Shown here piece after piece: positions 9,121 to 16,755 of a stretch of 64,000 nt of DNA; position 1 is the stretch's first letter, and each line of letters opens with the position of its first letter. The notes under the pieces are model-generated. The model was not told the DNA's origin and ran no database searches. It was given only the letters and a program-made list of their open reading frames with translations. Source of the DNA: CAZHCA01 sp964530825. Lineage in GTDB: Bacteria; Bacteroidota; Bacteroidia; Chitinophagales; Saprospiraceae. A program made the position numbers and the translations under genes. The stretch lies in assembly GCA_964530825.1 (NCBI GenBank), contig CAZHCA010000001.1, positions 351,463 to 415,462 on the forward strand, written 5' to 3'.

Positions 9121-9822
9121 ATGTGTGTCCGAATGATCCTTACCGTTTTTTGGCTTTGTGTTACCTTGAACAGTGCCTTTGCACAACGTTCTCCCGGCCG
9201 GGTATTCGACCTTAACTTCGATGGGATGTACATGGGCGAATCGATCACTTTGAAAAATCTTCAGGAACCCGATCTAGTAGGCAGTGTTTACCTGGACGAT
9301 AAATGGCAGGCCGGCGATATCATTCTAGCCAGCGGTAAAAAGGTAGGGACCTTTCCGATCCGCTTCAATGTTCAGCGCAACGTGATCGAAATGAAAATGA
9401 AAGGGAAAGTTTACGAAATGCCGGGAGGTAATGTCAAACGATTCCAAATGGTAGACCGGGAAGGCCGTCGCCGGGTCCTGATCAATGCCGCCGACATCGG
9501 GTTATACGGCAACGGTTTTGCCGAAGTGCTAGCCGATAAAGGAGTGGCCTTACTCAACCTTTATCGGGTAGAAATCCTGCAGCCCACCCACAATAGGGCC
9601 CTGGACCTGGGCGAGGAAGCCTACCGGGTTAAACTCATTGAAAACTGTTACCTCACCGACGGTAGCCGATACGTTAAAGTACCGCACAAGCGAAAAGAAG
9701 CCTATTCCATATTTGAAGATTTTAATTCGCAACTGGGTGCTCTTGCAGCCGAAGAACGCATTAATCCCCGCAAGTCCGAGCAACTCGTCGATCTCTTCCA
9801 AGCCTGGGACCCCGAAGGCTGA
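9121..9822 (+). CDS. secreted protein of unknown function, tandem paralog 2
   Basis: A 233-residue paralog of the preceding gene, 61 bp downstream. I chose the ATG at 9121 (MCVRMILTVFW) because it starts a clean signal peptide ending SAFAQ; the in-frame start at 9019 overlaps the previous gene and adds a non-signal extension. Over the 39-residue core beginning GSVY, 19 positions are identical to the upstream paralog. Both end in a similar NPRKSEQLVDLFQAW / NPKKEKELVDLWQVW helix. The two copies have diverged, so the duplication is old. No catalytic motif is visible; periplasmic or surface location is inferred from the signal peptide. Confidence 0.75.
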   Translation: MCVRMILTVFWLCVTLNSAFAQRSPGRVFDLNFDGMYMGESITLKNLQEPDLVGSVYLDDKWQAGDIILASGKKVGTFPIRFNVQRNVIEMKMKGKVYEMPGGNVKRFQMVDREGRRRVLINAADIGLYGNGFAEVLADKGVALLNLYRVEILQPTHNRALDLGEEAYRVKLIENCYLTDGSRYVKVPHKRKEAYSIFEDFNSQLGALAAEERINPRKSEQLVDLFQAWDPEG

Positions 9823-9889
9823 GTTTTCCACAATCCTTGTTTATCTGGTAAAGCTTCGGTAACTTATTTATCCGTCAATTTTCGGACAG

Positions 9890-10780
9890 ATGGATAAAGA
9901 ACGTTTTTTTCAATTCTTACAACACGAAAAGCGTTTTTCCAGGCACACGCTGGAAGCTTACCGGCGTGATATTCATCAATTCGAAACTTTTCTGGTCCGA
10001 CACGATTCCCATCGATCGATCACCCAGGCCGACACCCGAGTTTTGCGTTCCTGGATGGCCCACCTGCTACAGCTAGGCCGGACGCCCACGACTGTACGCC
10101 GCAAGATGGCCGCATTGCGTACTTTTTTCCGGTTTCTTCAGCAGCAAGGTGTCGTCGATCAGAACCCGGTGGCTTCATTGAACCTGCCCAAAATCGGAAA
10201 ACGGTTACCATCGGTTGTCCGGGCAGATGCCATGGCGCAGCTACTCGACCAACTAGAGGTGGCGGAAGGTTTCTTCCTTTTGCGTGATCGCGTGCTATTG
10301 GAGCTGCTTTATGGATTAGGCCTACGCCGGTCCGAGTTGATTGACTTGCGGTTGCCAGACCTCGATCTGCAGCAGCAGCAGGTACGTGTGCGAGGTAAGG
10401 GAAGCCAAGAGCGCATCCTGCCCGTCGGCCGGCCTCTAGCTAAACTGCTGGAACACTACCTGGAGGAACGCTCCGCCCAGCAACCGCATCCGGAAACCGA
10501 TCATTTACTGCTAACGAATAAGGGGGCGCCGCTCTATCCAAAATGGGTATATAACCAGGTACACCGCTATCTTTCGGCAGTCTCTACGCTGGAGCAGCGC
10601 AGTCCGCACGTGCTGCGCCACGCTTTTGCTACACACCTGTCGGAGGCCGGTGCCGACCTCAATGCCATAAAGACCCTTCTGGGGCACGCCAACCTGGGTG
10701 CTACCCAGGTATATACCCACAATTCAATCGAACGACTCAAAAAAGTATACGATCAGGCCCACCCCAAAGGCAGGGAATAG
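9890..10780 (+). CDS. tyrosine recombinase XerC/XerD-type
   Basis: A 296-residue tyrosine recombinase of the length and layout used for chromosome-dimer resolution at dif. It has an N-terminal SAM-like core-binding domain (about 1-85) and a C-terminal catalytic domain with all catalytic residues visible: Arg146 (GLGLRRSEL), Lys170 (RGKGSQ), His240 and Arg243 (HVLRHAFATHL), His266 (LLGHANLG) and Tyr275 (VYTH). It sits just upstream of hpf and the tRNA/tuf cluster, with no mobile-element genes around, which favours a housekeeping Xer over a phage integrase. XerC versus XerD cannot be decided from one sequence. Confidence 0.9.
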   Translation: MDKERFFQFLQHEKRFSRHTLEAYRRDIHQFETFLVRHDSHRSITQADTRVLRSWMAHLLQLGRTPTTVRRKMAALRTFFRFLQQQGVVDQNPVASLNLPKIGKRLPSVVRADAMAQLLDQLEVAEGFFLLRDRVLLELLYGLGLRRSELIDLRLPDLDLQQQQVRVRGKGSQERILPVGRPLAKLLEHYLEERSAQQPHPETDHLLLTNKGAPLYPKWVYNQVHRYLSAVSTLEQRSPHVLRHAFATHLSEAGADLNAIKTLLGHANLGATQVYTHNSIERLKKVYDQAHPKGRE

Positions 10781-10820
10781 CTTGATCACCTAGTCGATTT
10801 TCTCACCAAAATGTATCGCT

Positions 10821-11144
10821 ATGCAAATTCACACCGAAGCGGTAGCTTTTAAAGCCGACAGCAAACTACACGACTACATTCAGCAGCGTTTAGAAAAAAT
10901 GGAGCAGTTCATTGACCAGATTATCGAAGCCAACGTAACCTTGAAGCTGGAAAACTCCGGCCAGATTCGCGATAAGATTGCTGAAGTCAGACTCCGGTTG
11001 CCTGGCCGCACGCTGGTCGCCAAATCTACGGCCAAGACCTTCGAGGCCAGTATCGATCAAACCCTGAATGCGCTGCGCCGACAGGTGATTCGCCATAAAG
11101 GGAAAAAACAGACGCGCAATAAGGGTAAATCCCTACCGGAATAA
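10821..11144 (+). CDS. hpf: ribosome hibernation promoting factor, short form (HPF/RaiA)
   Basis: A 107-residue cytoplasmic protein of the S30AE/HPF family, which binds the decoding region of the 30S subunit and silences ribosomes in stationary phase. Family features are MQIHTEAVAF, KLHDYIQQRLEKMEQF, the AEVRLRLPGRTLVAKS strand pair and the helix EASIDQTLNALRRQVIRHK with its basic tail. It is short form: no C-terminal dimerisation domain. It lies 40 bp after the Xer gene and is followed at once by a terminator, so xer-hpf is likely one transcript. Confidence 0.93.
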   Translation: MQIHTEAVAFKADSKLHDYIQQRLEKMEQFIDQIIEANVTLKLENSGQIRDKIAEVRLRLPGRTLVAKSTAKTFEASIDQTLNALRRQVIRHKGKKQTRNKGKSLPE

Positions 11145-11152
11145 GTGCATAG

Positions 11153-11192
11153 TGCCGGGGACCCTTAACCCAGCTCCCCGGCATTCCTTTCC
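11153..11192 (+). terminator. intrinsic terminator after hpf
   Basis: An 8-bp GC stem (TGCCGGGG with CCCCGGCA) with a 15-nt loop, followed by the pyrimidine-rich TTCCTTTCCC. It separates xer-hpf from the tRNA/tuf transcription unit. Confidence 0.7.
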
Positions 11193-11223
11193 CTAAATTT
11201 CCTTAACAAAAACAGGTGTGCTA

Positions 11224-11254
11224 TTTGAGTTTAGCGCATAATGTTATATCTTTG
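11224..11254 (+). promoter_or_regulatory. canonical Bacteroidota promoter for the tRNA-tuf-rpo cluster
   Basis: TTTG at 11224-11227, a 19-bp spacer, then TATCTTTG at 11247-11254. This is an exact match to the -33 TTTG / -7 TAnnTTTG consensus described for the Bacteroidota primary sigma factor. Transcription should start near 11260, about 200 nt before the first tRNA. Confidence 0.85.
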
Positions 11255-11464
11255 CAATCGCTTTGAGAAAAAGATCTCATTAGAGCGGCATTGTGGGGTG
11301 TTTTATCCCTTCCTGGAGGGAATTATGTTAAATCTTCCAGCACCACGGGTAAAGCTTGTAACATCCGGTGGTCCAACTTTTGGTCTTTAACCGGGACCCA
11401 TGCTTACCTGTGTTTAGAAGGTAGAAAAGCTCAGGCCGCTGTTGCCCGGCTTTTTCAATAAGAT
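11255..11464 (+). other. untranslated leader before the tRNA cluster
   Basis: About 210 nt between the promoter and tRNA-Thr with no gene that I can support. Short inverted repeats are present (TCCC-TTCCTGGA-GGGA around 11310-11323; a weak GCCG/CGGC stem followed by TTTTT near 11431-11455). These might act in attenuation or tRNA processing, but nothing matches a known RNA family to my eye. Confidence 0.4.
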
Positions 11465-11538
11465 GCCAGCATAGCTCAGTTGGCCAGAGCAGCTGATTTG
11501 TAATCAGCGGGTCGGGGGTTCGAATCCCTCTGCTGGCT
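11465..11538 (+). tRNA. tRNA-Thr (anticodon TGT)
   Basis: Complete 74-nt cloverleaf. The acceptor GCCAGCA pairs with TGCTGGC, the D arm is AGCTC..GAGC, the anticodon stem CTGAT/ATCAG holds TTTGTAA with TGT, and the T arm is GGGGG TTCGAAT CCCTC. The CCA end is not encoded. Confidence 0.97.
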
Positions 11539-11656
11539 CTCGTTTGTTCTCCCGGACCAAGCGGTTTGGAGGGTTTGAAATGGGGGCAGCTGTTTTGCGA
11601 CCGGAAGGGAGCCATCCCAGTGCCGGCTCGTATCAGGCTAGTTCGATTGACAACAT

Positions 11657-11739
11657 GGGGGTGCGCCGGAGTGGGAGAGCCGGGCCAGACTGTAAATCTG
11701 GTGACTCTGTCTGAATAGGTTCGAATCCTATCACCCCCA
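11657..11739 (+). tRNA. tRNA-Tyr (anticodon GTA)
   Basis: 83 nt with the long variable arm expected of class II tRNA-Tyr. The acceptor GGGGGTG pairs with CACCCCC, the anticodon stem CCAGA/TCTGG encloses CTGTAAA with GTA, and the T loop is TTCGAAT. CCA is not encoded. Confidence 0.96.
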
Positions 11740-11802
11740 CAGATAGAGTTTGGTAGTGTGAGTTGGTGTTCACTATAAAATTGGTGCACCCACACCCAAA
11801 AT

Positions 11803-11875
11803 GCGGGAGTAGCTCAGTTGGTAGAGCATTAGCCTTCCAAGCTAAGGGTCGCGGGTTCGAGTCTCGTCTCCCGCT
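11803..11875 (+). tRNA. tRNA-Gly (anticodon TCC)
   Basis: 73 nt. The acceptor GCGGGAG pairs with CTCCCGC, the anticodon stem TTAGC/GCTAA encloses CTTCCAA with TCC, and the T loop is TTCGAGT. CCA is not encoded. Confidence 0.97.
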
Positions 11876-11949
11876 CGAATTTCAGCTTTTAAACCGGTAA
11901 TGGCCGGATTGGGGGCTGGATGTTTGTATTTACAGGGTTAACACCATTA

Positions 11950-12021
<72 letters not shown>

Positions 12022-12074
12022 CTGGCTTTGATACCGGTTTTAAACATCTATTTTATATCCAAAATCGTTTACTG

Positions 12075-13271
12075 ATGGCAAAGGAAACCTTTAATAGGAC
12101 TAAACCTCACGTGAATATTGGTACGATTGGGCACGTCGACCACGGTAAAACTACACTGACAGCTGCAATCACCTATGTACTATCCGATGCAGGCTTCGCG
12201 CAAAAACAAGATTACGATTCGATCGACGCGGCACCGGAAGAGAAAGAGCGTGGTATTACGATCAACACGGCTCACGTAGAGTACGAAACGGAAAATCGTC
12301 ACTATGCACACGTAGACTGTCCGGGTCACGCCGACTATGTGAAAAACATGGTCACGGGTGCTGCCCAGATGGACGGCGCCATCTTAGTTGTCGCTGCTAC
12401 CGACGGTCCGATGCCCCAAACGCGTGAGCACATCCTGCTTGCCCGTCAGGTCGGCGTACCGAATATTGTAGTCTTCATGAATAAAGTTGACCTGGTCGAT
12501 GATGAGGAAATGTTGGAACTGGTAGAGATGGAGGTTCGGGAATTGTTGGACCAGTACGAATTCGACGGTGACAACGCGCAAATTGTCAAAGGTTCTGCAC
12601 TGAAAGCCCTGGAAGGCGATGCCGATGCAGTTGCCGCTGTCCAGGAATTGATGGCTGCCGTAGATGCCGAAATTCCGGAGCCGGAGCGCCTGATCGACAA
12701 GCCCTTCCTGATGCCGATCGAAGATGTTTTCTCCATTACCGGTCGTGGTACGGTAGCTACTGGCCGCATCGAGCGTGGTGTGATCAACGTTGGCGACAAT
12801 GTTGAAATCGTAGGTATGATGAAAGAAGGTGAAAAGCCGCTGACTTCTACGATTACAGGCGTGGAGATGTTCCGCAAGCTGCTCGACCGCGGTGAAGCTG
12901 GTGACAATGCCGGCTTGCTACTGCGTGGTATTGAAAAAACCCAAATCAAGCGCGGTATGGTTATCTGTGCACCTGGGTCTGTAAAGCCGCACAAGAAATT
13001 TAAGTGTGAGGTATATGTGTTGAGTAAAGAGGAAGGTGGTCGTCACACGCCTTTCTTCAACGGCTACCGCCCGCAGTTTTACTTCCGCACAACCGACGTT
13101 ACCGGTGATGTGAAACTGCCCGATGGGGTAGAGATGGTGATGCCCGGCGACAACGTTACGCTGGAGGTATCCCTGCTGAACTCCGTAGCCATGGAAAAAG
13201 GTCTTCGCTTCGCAATTCGCGAGGGTGGCCGCACGGTTGGCGCGGGTCAGGTAACTGAAATTATTGAGTAA
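12075..13271 (+). CDS. tuf: translation elongation factor Tu
   Basis: 398-residue GTPase that delivers aminoacyl-tRNA to the ribosome. G motifs are clear: GHVDHGKT (residues 19-26), the switch region ERGITINTAHVEY, DCPGHADY and NKVD. Domains 2 and 3 follow, with RGTVATGRIERG and a C-terminal GGRTVGAGQVTEIIE. I chose the ATG at 12075 (MAKETFNRTKPHVN), the universal start; an in-frame start at 11964 lies inside the upstream tRNA-Thr. The tRNA4-tuf-trnW-secE order is the common bacterial tufB context. Confidence 0.99.
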   Translation: MAKETFNRTKPHVNIGTIGHVDHGKTTLTAAITYVLSDAGFAQKQDYDSIDAAPEEKERGITINTAHVEYETENRHYAHVDCPGHADYVKNMVTGAAQMDGAILVVAATDGPMPQTREHILLARQVGVPNIVVFMNKVDLVDDEEMLELVEMEVRELLDQYEFDGDNAQIVKGSALKALEGDADAVAAVQELMAAVDAEIPEPERLIDKPFLMPIEDVFSITGRGTVATGRIERGVINVGDNVEIVGMMKEGEKPLTSTITGVEMFRKLLDRGEAGDNAGLLLRGIEKTQIKRGMVICAPGSVKPHKKFKCEVYVLSKEEGGRHTPFFNGYRPQFYFRTTDVTGDVKLPDGVEMVMPGDNVTLEVSLLNSVAMEKGLRFAIREGGRTVGAGQVTEIIE

Positions 13272-13328
13272 TCGTTGCGGGCTCCCAATGGAGGAGTCTT
13301 AATAATTCGCAACCCGAAATACATTGTG

Positions 13329-13358
13329 GAATTAGGCGCTCTCCGGAGTGCTTAATTC
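13329..13358 (+). other. strong hairpin between tuf and tRNA-Trp
   Basis: A 13-bp stem (GAATTAGGCGCTC with GAGTGCTTAATTC, two wobbles) closed by a TCCG tetraloop. No T tract follows directly (CTCGTTTTA), so it is more likely an RNA-processing or stability element than a terminator. It lies just 5' of tRNA-Trp. Confidence 0.6.
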
Positions 13359-13366
13359 CTCGTTTT

Positions 13367-13439
13367 ACGGGCATAGCTCAACTGGTAGAGCGACGGTCTC
13401 CAAAACCGTAGGCTGGGGGTTCAAGTCCTCCTGCCCGTG
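13367..13439 (+). tRNA. tRNA-Trp (anticodon CCA)
   Basis: 73 nt. The acceptor ACGGGCA pairs with TGCCCGT, the discriminator is G as usual for tRNA-Trp, the anticodon stem ACGGT/ACCGT encloses CTCCAAA with CCA, and the T loop is TTCAAGT. Its place between tuf and secE is conserved across many bacteria. Confidence 0.97.
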
Positions 13440-13453
13440 CAAAAGTACAGTAC

Positions 13454-13642
13454 ATGGATAAGTTGAGAACCTATTTTAAGGAGAGCTACCACGAGCTGGT
13501 TAACAAGGTGACCTGGCCAACCTGGAAAAACCTGCTGGCCAACACCCGCCTGGTAATTGTAGCTTCCGTCATTTTAGCCCTACTGGTATTTTTGATGGAC
13601 GCCTTATCCAAGACGGTCCTGGATCAGATTTACGGCTTGTAG
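13454..13642 (+). CDS. secE: preprotein translocase subunit SecE
   Basis: 62-residue single-span form of SecE, the clamp subunit of SecYEG in the inner membrane. It has an amphipathic N-terminal helix with the family motif ELVNKVTWPTW, then one transmembrane helix (LVIVASVILALLVFLMD). It starts 14 bp after tRNA-Trp and is followed by nusG 20 bp later. Short SecE of about 60-65 residues is usual outside enterobacteria. Confidence 0.96.
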   Translation: MDKLRTYFKESYHELVNKVTWPTWKNLLANTRLVIVASVILALLVFLMDALSKTVLDQIYGL

Positions 13643-13662
13643 TGGAAAACAGGAGGGACAGT

Positions 13663-14214
13663 ATGTCGGAGGAAGATAAAAGATGGTATTCTCTACGTGT
13701 GATTAGCGGAAAAGAACGCAAGATCAAAGAACGCATTGAAATGGAGGTGCAGCGAAATGGCTGGGGTGAAGCCATTACGCAAGTGCTGGTTCCAACGGAG
13801 AAAGTGTATAAGATCCGCAATGGGAAAAAAGTTATTTCCGAACGCAATATCCTGCCGGGGTACATTCTCATTGAGGCGGTACCGAAACTATTCAGCGGTG
13901 AAGCTATTTCGGCTATTGCCAATATTCCCAACGTGATCCACTTTTTGGGAAAAGACAACCCTACCCCTATGCGGGCCTCCGAAGCCAACCGCATGTTGGG
14001 CAAAGTGGATGAATCCCAAGATGCCGGCGAGGCGTTGATCGAACCCTTTATCGTGGGAGAAACCGTCAAGATTATCGACGGCCCATTCAGCGAATTTGTG
14101 GGGGACATCCAGGAGGTGAACGAAGAAAAGAAAAAGCTGAAGGTCATCGTGAAGATCTTCGGTCGTGGCACCGAGGTCGAGTTGAACTTCATGCAGGTAG
14201 AAAAACAAACGTAG
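13663..14214 (+). CDS. nusG: transcription termination/antitermination factor NusG
   Basis: 183-residue RNA polymerase cofactor with an N-terminal NGN domain (RWYSLRVISGKERKIKERIE; PGYILIEA) and a C-terminal KOW domain (GETVKIIDGPFSEFVGDIQEV). The start at ATG 13663 (MSEEDKRW) is supported by the perfect AGGAGG a few bases upstream at 13651-13656. An in-frame GTG at 13642 would swallow that site. Confidence 0.97.
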   Translation: MSEEDKRWYSLRVISGKERKIKERIEMEVQRNGWGEAITQVLVPTEKVYKIRNGKKVISERNILPGYILIEAVPKLFSGEAISAIANIPNVIHFLGKDNPTPMRASEANRMLGKVDESQDAGEALIEPFIVGETVKIIDGPFSEFVGDIQEVNEEKKKLKVIVKIFGRGTEVELNFMQVEKQT

Positions 14215-14316
14215 CTGTTACGCACCGAGCATACAATATAGTAGAGCATGTCATTCACCACTGAGTGTGGGCTTCCTGAATAACTTGCTTTCATCACCAG
14301 CTAAACAAACGAGCGA

Positions 14317-14793
14317 ATGGCCAAAGAAGTCAGTGGATTTATCAAGCTTCAGGTTAGAGGCGGTCAAGCGAACCCCGCTCCTCCCGTAGGTCCGGCCTTG
14401 GGTGCCAAGGGGGTGAACATCATGGAATTTTGTAAGCGCTTCAATGCGAAAACGCAAGATACGCCCGGGCAGTTGCTGCCGGTTGTCATTACCGTTTTTT
14501 CGGATAAGTCTTTTGAGTTTATCATCAAAACGCCCCCGGCAGCCGTTCAGCTGATGGAGGCAGCGAAACTCAAAAAAGGCTCTCCGGAACCAAACCGGAA
14601 CAAAGTCGGCAAAGTCACCTGGGATCAGGTGAAAGCGATTGCCGAGAATAAGATGCCCGACCTGAATTGTTCTAGAGTGTCCTCGGCAATGCGTATGGTT
14701 GCCGGCACGGCGCGCAGCATGGGACTTACCATTGAGGGTGGCACCCCGCCCGAAGAAGTCGTCGATGCACCGGTCGCTGAAGGCGAAGGATAA
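14317..14793 (+). CDS. rplK: 50S ribosomal protein L11
   Basis: 158 residues; forms the GTPase-associated centre with 23S rRNA helices 43/44. Recognisable by KLQVRGGQANPAPPVGPALG, GVNIMEFCKRFNA and the C-terminal RNA-binding domain. An acidic C-terminal extension (PEEVVDAPVAEGEG) makes it about 15 residues longer than E. coli L11. First gene of rplKAJL. Confidence 0.98.
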   Translation: MAKEVSGFIKLQVRGGQANPAPPVGPALGAKGVNIMEFCKRFNAKTQDTPGQLLPVVITVFSDKSFEFIIKTPPAAVQLMEAAKLKKGSPEPNRNKVGKVTWDQVKAIAENKMPDLNCSRVSSAMRMVAGTARSMGLTIEGGTPPEEVVDAPVAEGEG

Positions 14794-14865
14794 AAGTATT
14801 TTACAACCATGCAGGGAGCTTAATCAATGAGTTGTTTAAGCGTTCGGACCTCAAAAATAGCAATC

Positions 14866-15558
14866 ATGGCAAAAGTAAGTAAGAAACGAGCAGCCGCTGC
14901 TGAGAAAGTCGACAAGACTAAGCAGTACCAGCTAAACGAAGCAATGGCGCTCGTTAAAGAAGTAAATACCGCCAAATTTGATGCTTCGGTAGATGTACAC
15001 GTGCGGTTGGGTGTTGACCCCCGCAAAGCGGATCAATCGATTCGCGGCACTGTTTCCCTGCCCAATGGTACGGGTAAAACCAAACGCGTACTGGTATTCT
15101 GTACCCCCGATAAAGAAGAAGAAGCGAAGTCGGCCGGCGCCGATTACGTGGGACTCGATGAGCTTATGCAAAAAGTACAGGGCGGTTGGACCGATTTTGA
15201 TGTGGTGATCGCCACGCCGCAGGTAATGAGTCAGGTGGGTCGCTTGGGCCGTATCTTGGGTCCGCGCGGACTCATGCCCAACCCGAAAACGGGAACGGTA
15301 ACCATGAATGTGGGCGAAGCTGTGGGCGAAGTAAAGAAAGGTAAGATTTCCTTTCGCGTCGATAAATACGGTATCATTCACGCTTCTGTCGGACGGGTTT
15401 CCTTCAGTCCGCAACAACTGACGGAAAATGCAAACGAGCTACTCAGCACGCTTCAGCGCATGAAGCCCTCGTCGGCTAAGGGAACCTATATGAAGTCCGT
15501 CACCGTAGCCAGCACGATGAGTCCCGGCATTAAGGTGGATACCAGAACCATTCGCTAA
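14866..15558 (+). CDS. rplA: 50S ribosomal protein L1
   Basis: 230 residues; forms the L1 stalk that moves E-site tRNA. Motifs are VDVHVRLGVDPRKADQ, the LGRILGPRGLMPNPKTGTV signature and GKISFRVDKYGIIH. I chose the ATG at 14866 (MAKVSKKRAAAAEK); the upstream in-frame start at 14827 adds 13 atypical residues. In other bacteria L1 represses this operon by binding its own mRNA near rplK; I did not find a convincing copy of the site. Confidence 0.97.
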   Translation: MAKVSKKRAAAAEKVDKTKQYQLNEAMALVKEVNTAKFDASVDVHVRLGVDPRKADQSIRGTVSLPNGTGKTKRVLVFCTPDKEEEAKSAGADYVGLDELMQKVQGGWTDFDVVIATPQVMSQVGRLGRILGPRGLMPNPKTGTVTMNVGEAVGEVKKGKISFRVDKYGIIHASVGRVSFSPQQLTENANELLSTLQRMKPSSAKGTYMKSVTVASTMSPGIKVDTRTIR

Positions 15559-15577
15559 GTGAAAAAATGGTAAAGTC

Positions 15578-16117
15578 ATGACCAGAACAGAAAAAGCAGC
15601 GGTGATTGAAGCGTTGAAGGAAAAACTCAACGATACGGAATTCTTCTACGTGACGGATTCCTCGGCACTCACTGTAGAACAAGTCAATAACTTTCGTCAG
15701 CTGTGTTACGAGAAAGGCGTGGAAATGAAAGTGGTGAAAAACACTTTGTTTCGCAAAGCGCTGGAGGCTGGCGATACGGAAAAGAACTACGAACGGCTCT
15801 ATGAGGTGCTGAAAGGTACCACTGCAGTTCTTTGGACCAAAACTGCCAACGCACCGGCGAAAGTCATAAAAGAGTTTCGTGAAAACCACGAAAAGCCAGT
15901 ACTCAAGGCGGCTTACATCGACACGGCGATCTACATAGGCGATGATCAGGTTGAATCCCTGACTAAGCTCAAATCGAAGGAAGATCTGATCAGCGAGGTG
16001 ATCACCCTGCTGCAGTCGCCGGTGAAAAACGTTATCGGATCACTCCAATCGGGGGGCAATACCCTGGCCGGGTTGATCAAGGCCCTGCAGGAGCGGGCCG
16101 AAAGCGGCGAAGCGTAA
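15578..16117 (+). CDS. rplJ: 50S ribosomal protein L10
   Basis: 179 residues; anchors L7/L12 dimers to the ribosome. N-terminal rRNA-binding domain (EALKEKLNDTEFFYVTDSS; VVKNTLFRKALE) and a C-terminal helix (NTLAGLIKALQERAES) that binds L12. It lies only 19 bp after rplA, so the extended L10 leader seen in other phyla does not fit here. Confidence 0.97.
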   Translation: MTRTEKAAVIEALKEKLNDTEFFYVTDSSALTVEQVNNFRQLCYEKGVEMKVVKNTLFRKALEAGDTEKNYERLYEVLKGTTAVLWTKTANAPAKVIKEFRENHEKPVLKAAYIDTAIYIGDDQVESLTKLKSKEDLISEVITLLQSPVKNVIGSLQSGGNTLAGLIKALQERAESGEA

Positions 16118-16216
16118 GCGCCGCATTTTTTTGGTGCGTAAGCGAGCACCTTGCGAATAAGGCTTCCAAGCTACACGCACGATATATTTTATCGTCACAT
16201 TTTAAAAATTTGTACA

Positions 16217-16600
16217 ATGGCGGATTTAAAAGAATTTGCGGAGCAGTTAGTTAACCTTACCGTAAAAGAGGTAAACGAGCTGGCTGACATTCTCAAAGAT
16301 GAATACGGTATCGAGCCTGCTGCTGCTGCCGTAGCGGTAGCTGGTCCTGCCGGTGGTGGTGAAGGCGGCGAAGCCGCAGCTGCCGAAAAAACAGAGTTCG
16401 ACGTTATGCTGAACTCGGCAGGTTCTGCCAAACTGAAAGTGGTCAAAGAGGTGAAAAACCTGTTGGGCCTCGGGCTGAAAGAAGCCAAAGAATTGGTAGA
16501 CGGCGCGCCTAGCGCATTGAAAGAAGGTATTCCCAAGGAGGAAGCAGAACAGATCAAAGAAGCGCTCGAAGGCGTTGGTGCAGAGGTGGAGCTGAAATAA
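16217..16600 (+). CDS. rplL: 50S ribosomal protein L7/L12
   Basis: 127 residues; mobile stalk protein that recruits translational GTPases. N-terminal dimerisation helices, an Ala/Gly-rich hinge (AAAAVAVAGPAGGG) and the C-terminal domain with EVKNLLGLGLKEAKELVDG. I chose the ATG at 16217 (MADLKEFAEQL), the standard start. Confidence 0.98.
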   Translation: MADLKEFAEQLVNLTVKEVNELADILKDEYGIEPAAAAVAVAGPAGGGEGGEAAAAEKTEFDVMLNSAGSAKLKVVKEVKNLLGLGLKEAKELVDGAPSALKEGIPKEEAEQIKEALEGVGAEVELK

Positions 16601-16661
16601 GCTTACCCGCATCGATCGGGGGCCATGACAGGCTTATTACCGATATAACGTCCGGCAAAAC

Positions 16662-16694
16662 AGGCTTAGCGAGTTATTAGAACTTGCTAAGCCT
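16662..16694 (+). other. strong hairpin between rplL and rpoB
   Basis: A 14-bp stem (AGGCTTAGCGAGTT with AACTTGCTAAGCCT, one wobble) with a 5-nt ATTAG loop, not followed by a T tract. Its position, between ribosomal-protein and polymerase genes, matches where other bacteria have an attenuator or RNase processing site that lowers rpoBC expression relative to rplL. That role is inference. Confidence 0.65.
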
Positions 16695-16755
16695 ATTGTC
16701 GTCCTGGTAAAGTTTATTGCTGGTTGAACTTTTTGTCAATCGGAATCGTTTTTCA

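Noticed and set aside
9890..10780. Xer recombinase as an integrase of a mobile element
   Set aside because: No attachment-site repeats, phage or plasmid genes are nearby; it sits in a conserved xer-hpf-tRNA-tuf neighbourhood. The nearby tRNA genes are intact and not duplicated.
11328..11795. Minus-strand frame of 155 codons across the tRNA cluster
   Set aside because: It is antisense to two tRNA genes and arises from their structure.
15559..15577. L10 leader regulatory RNA upstream of rplJ
   Set aside because: Only 19 bp separate rplA and rplJ, too short for the known leader.
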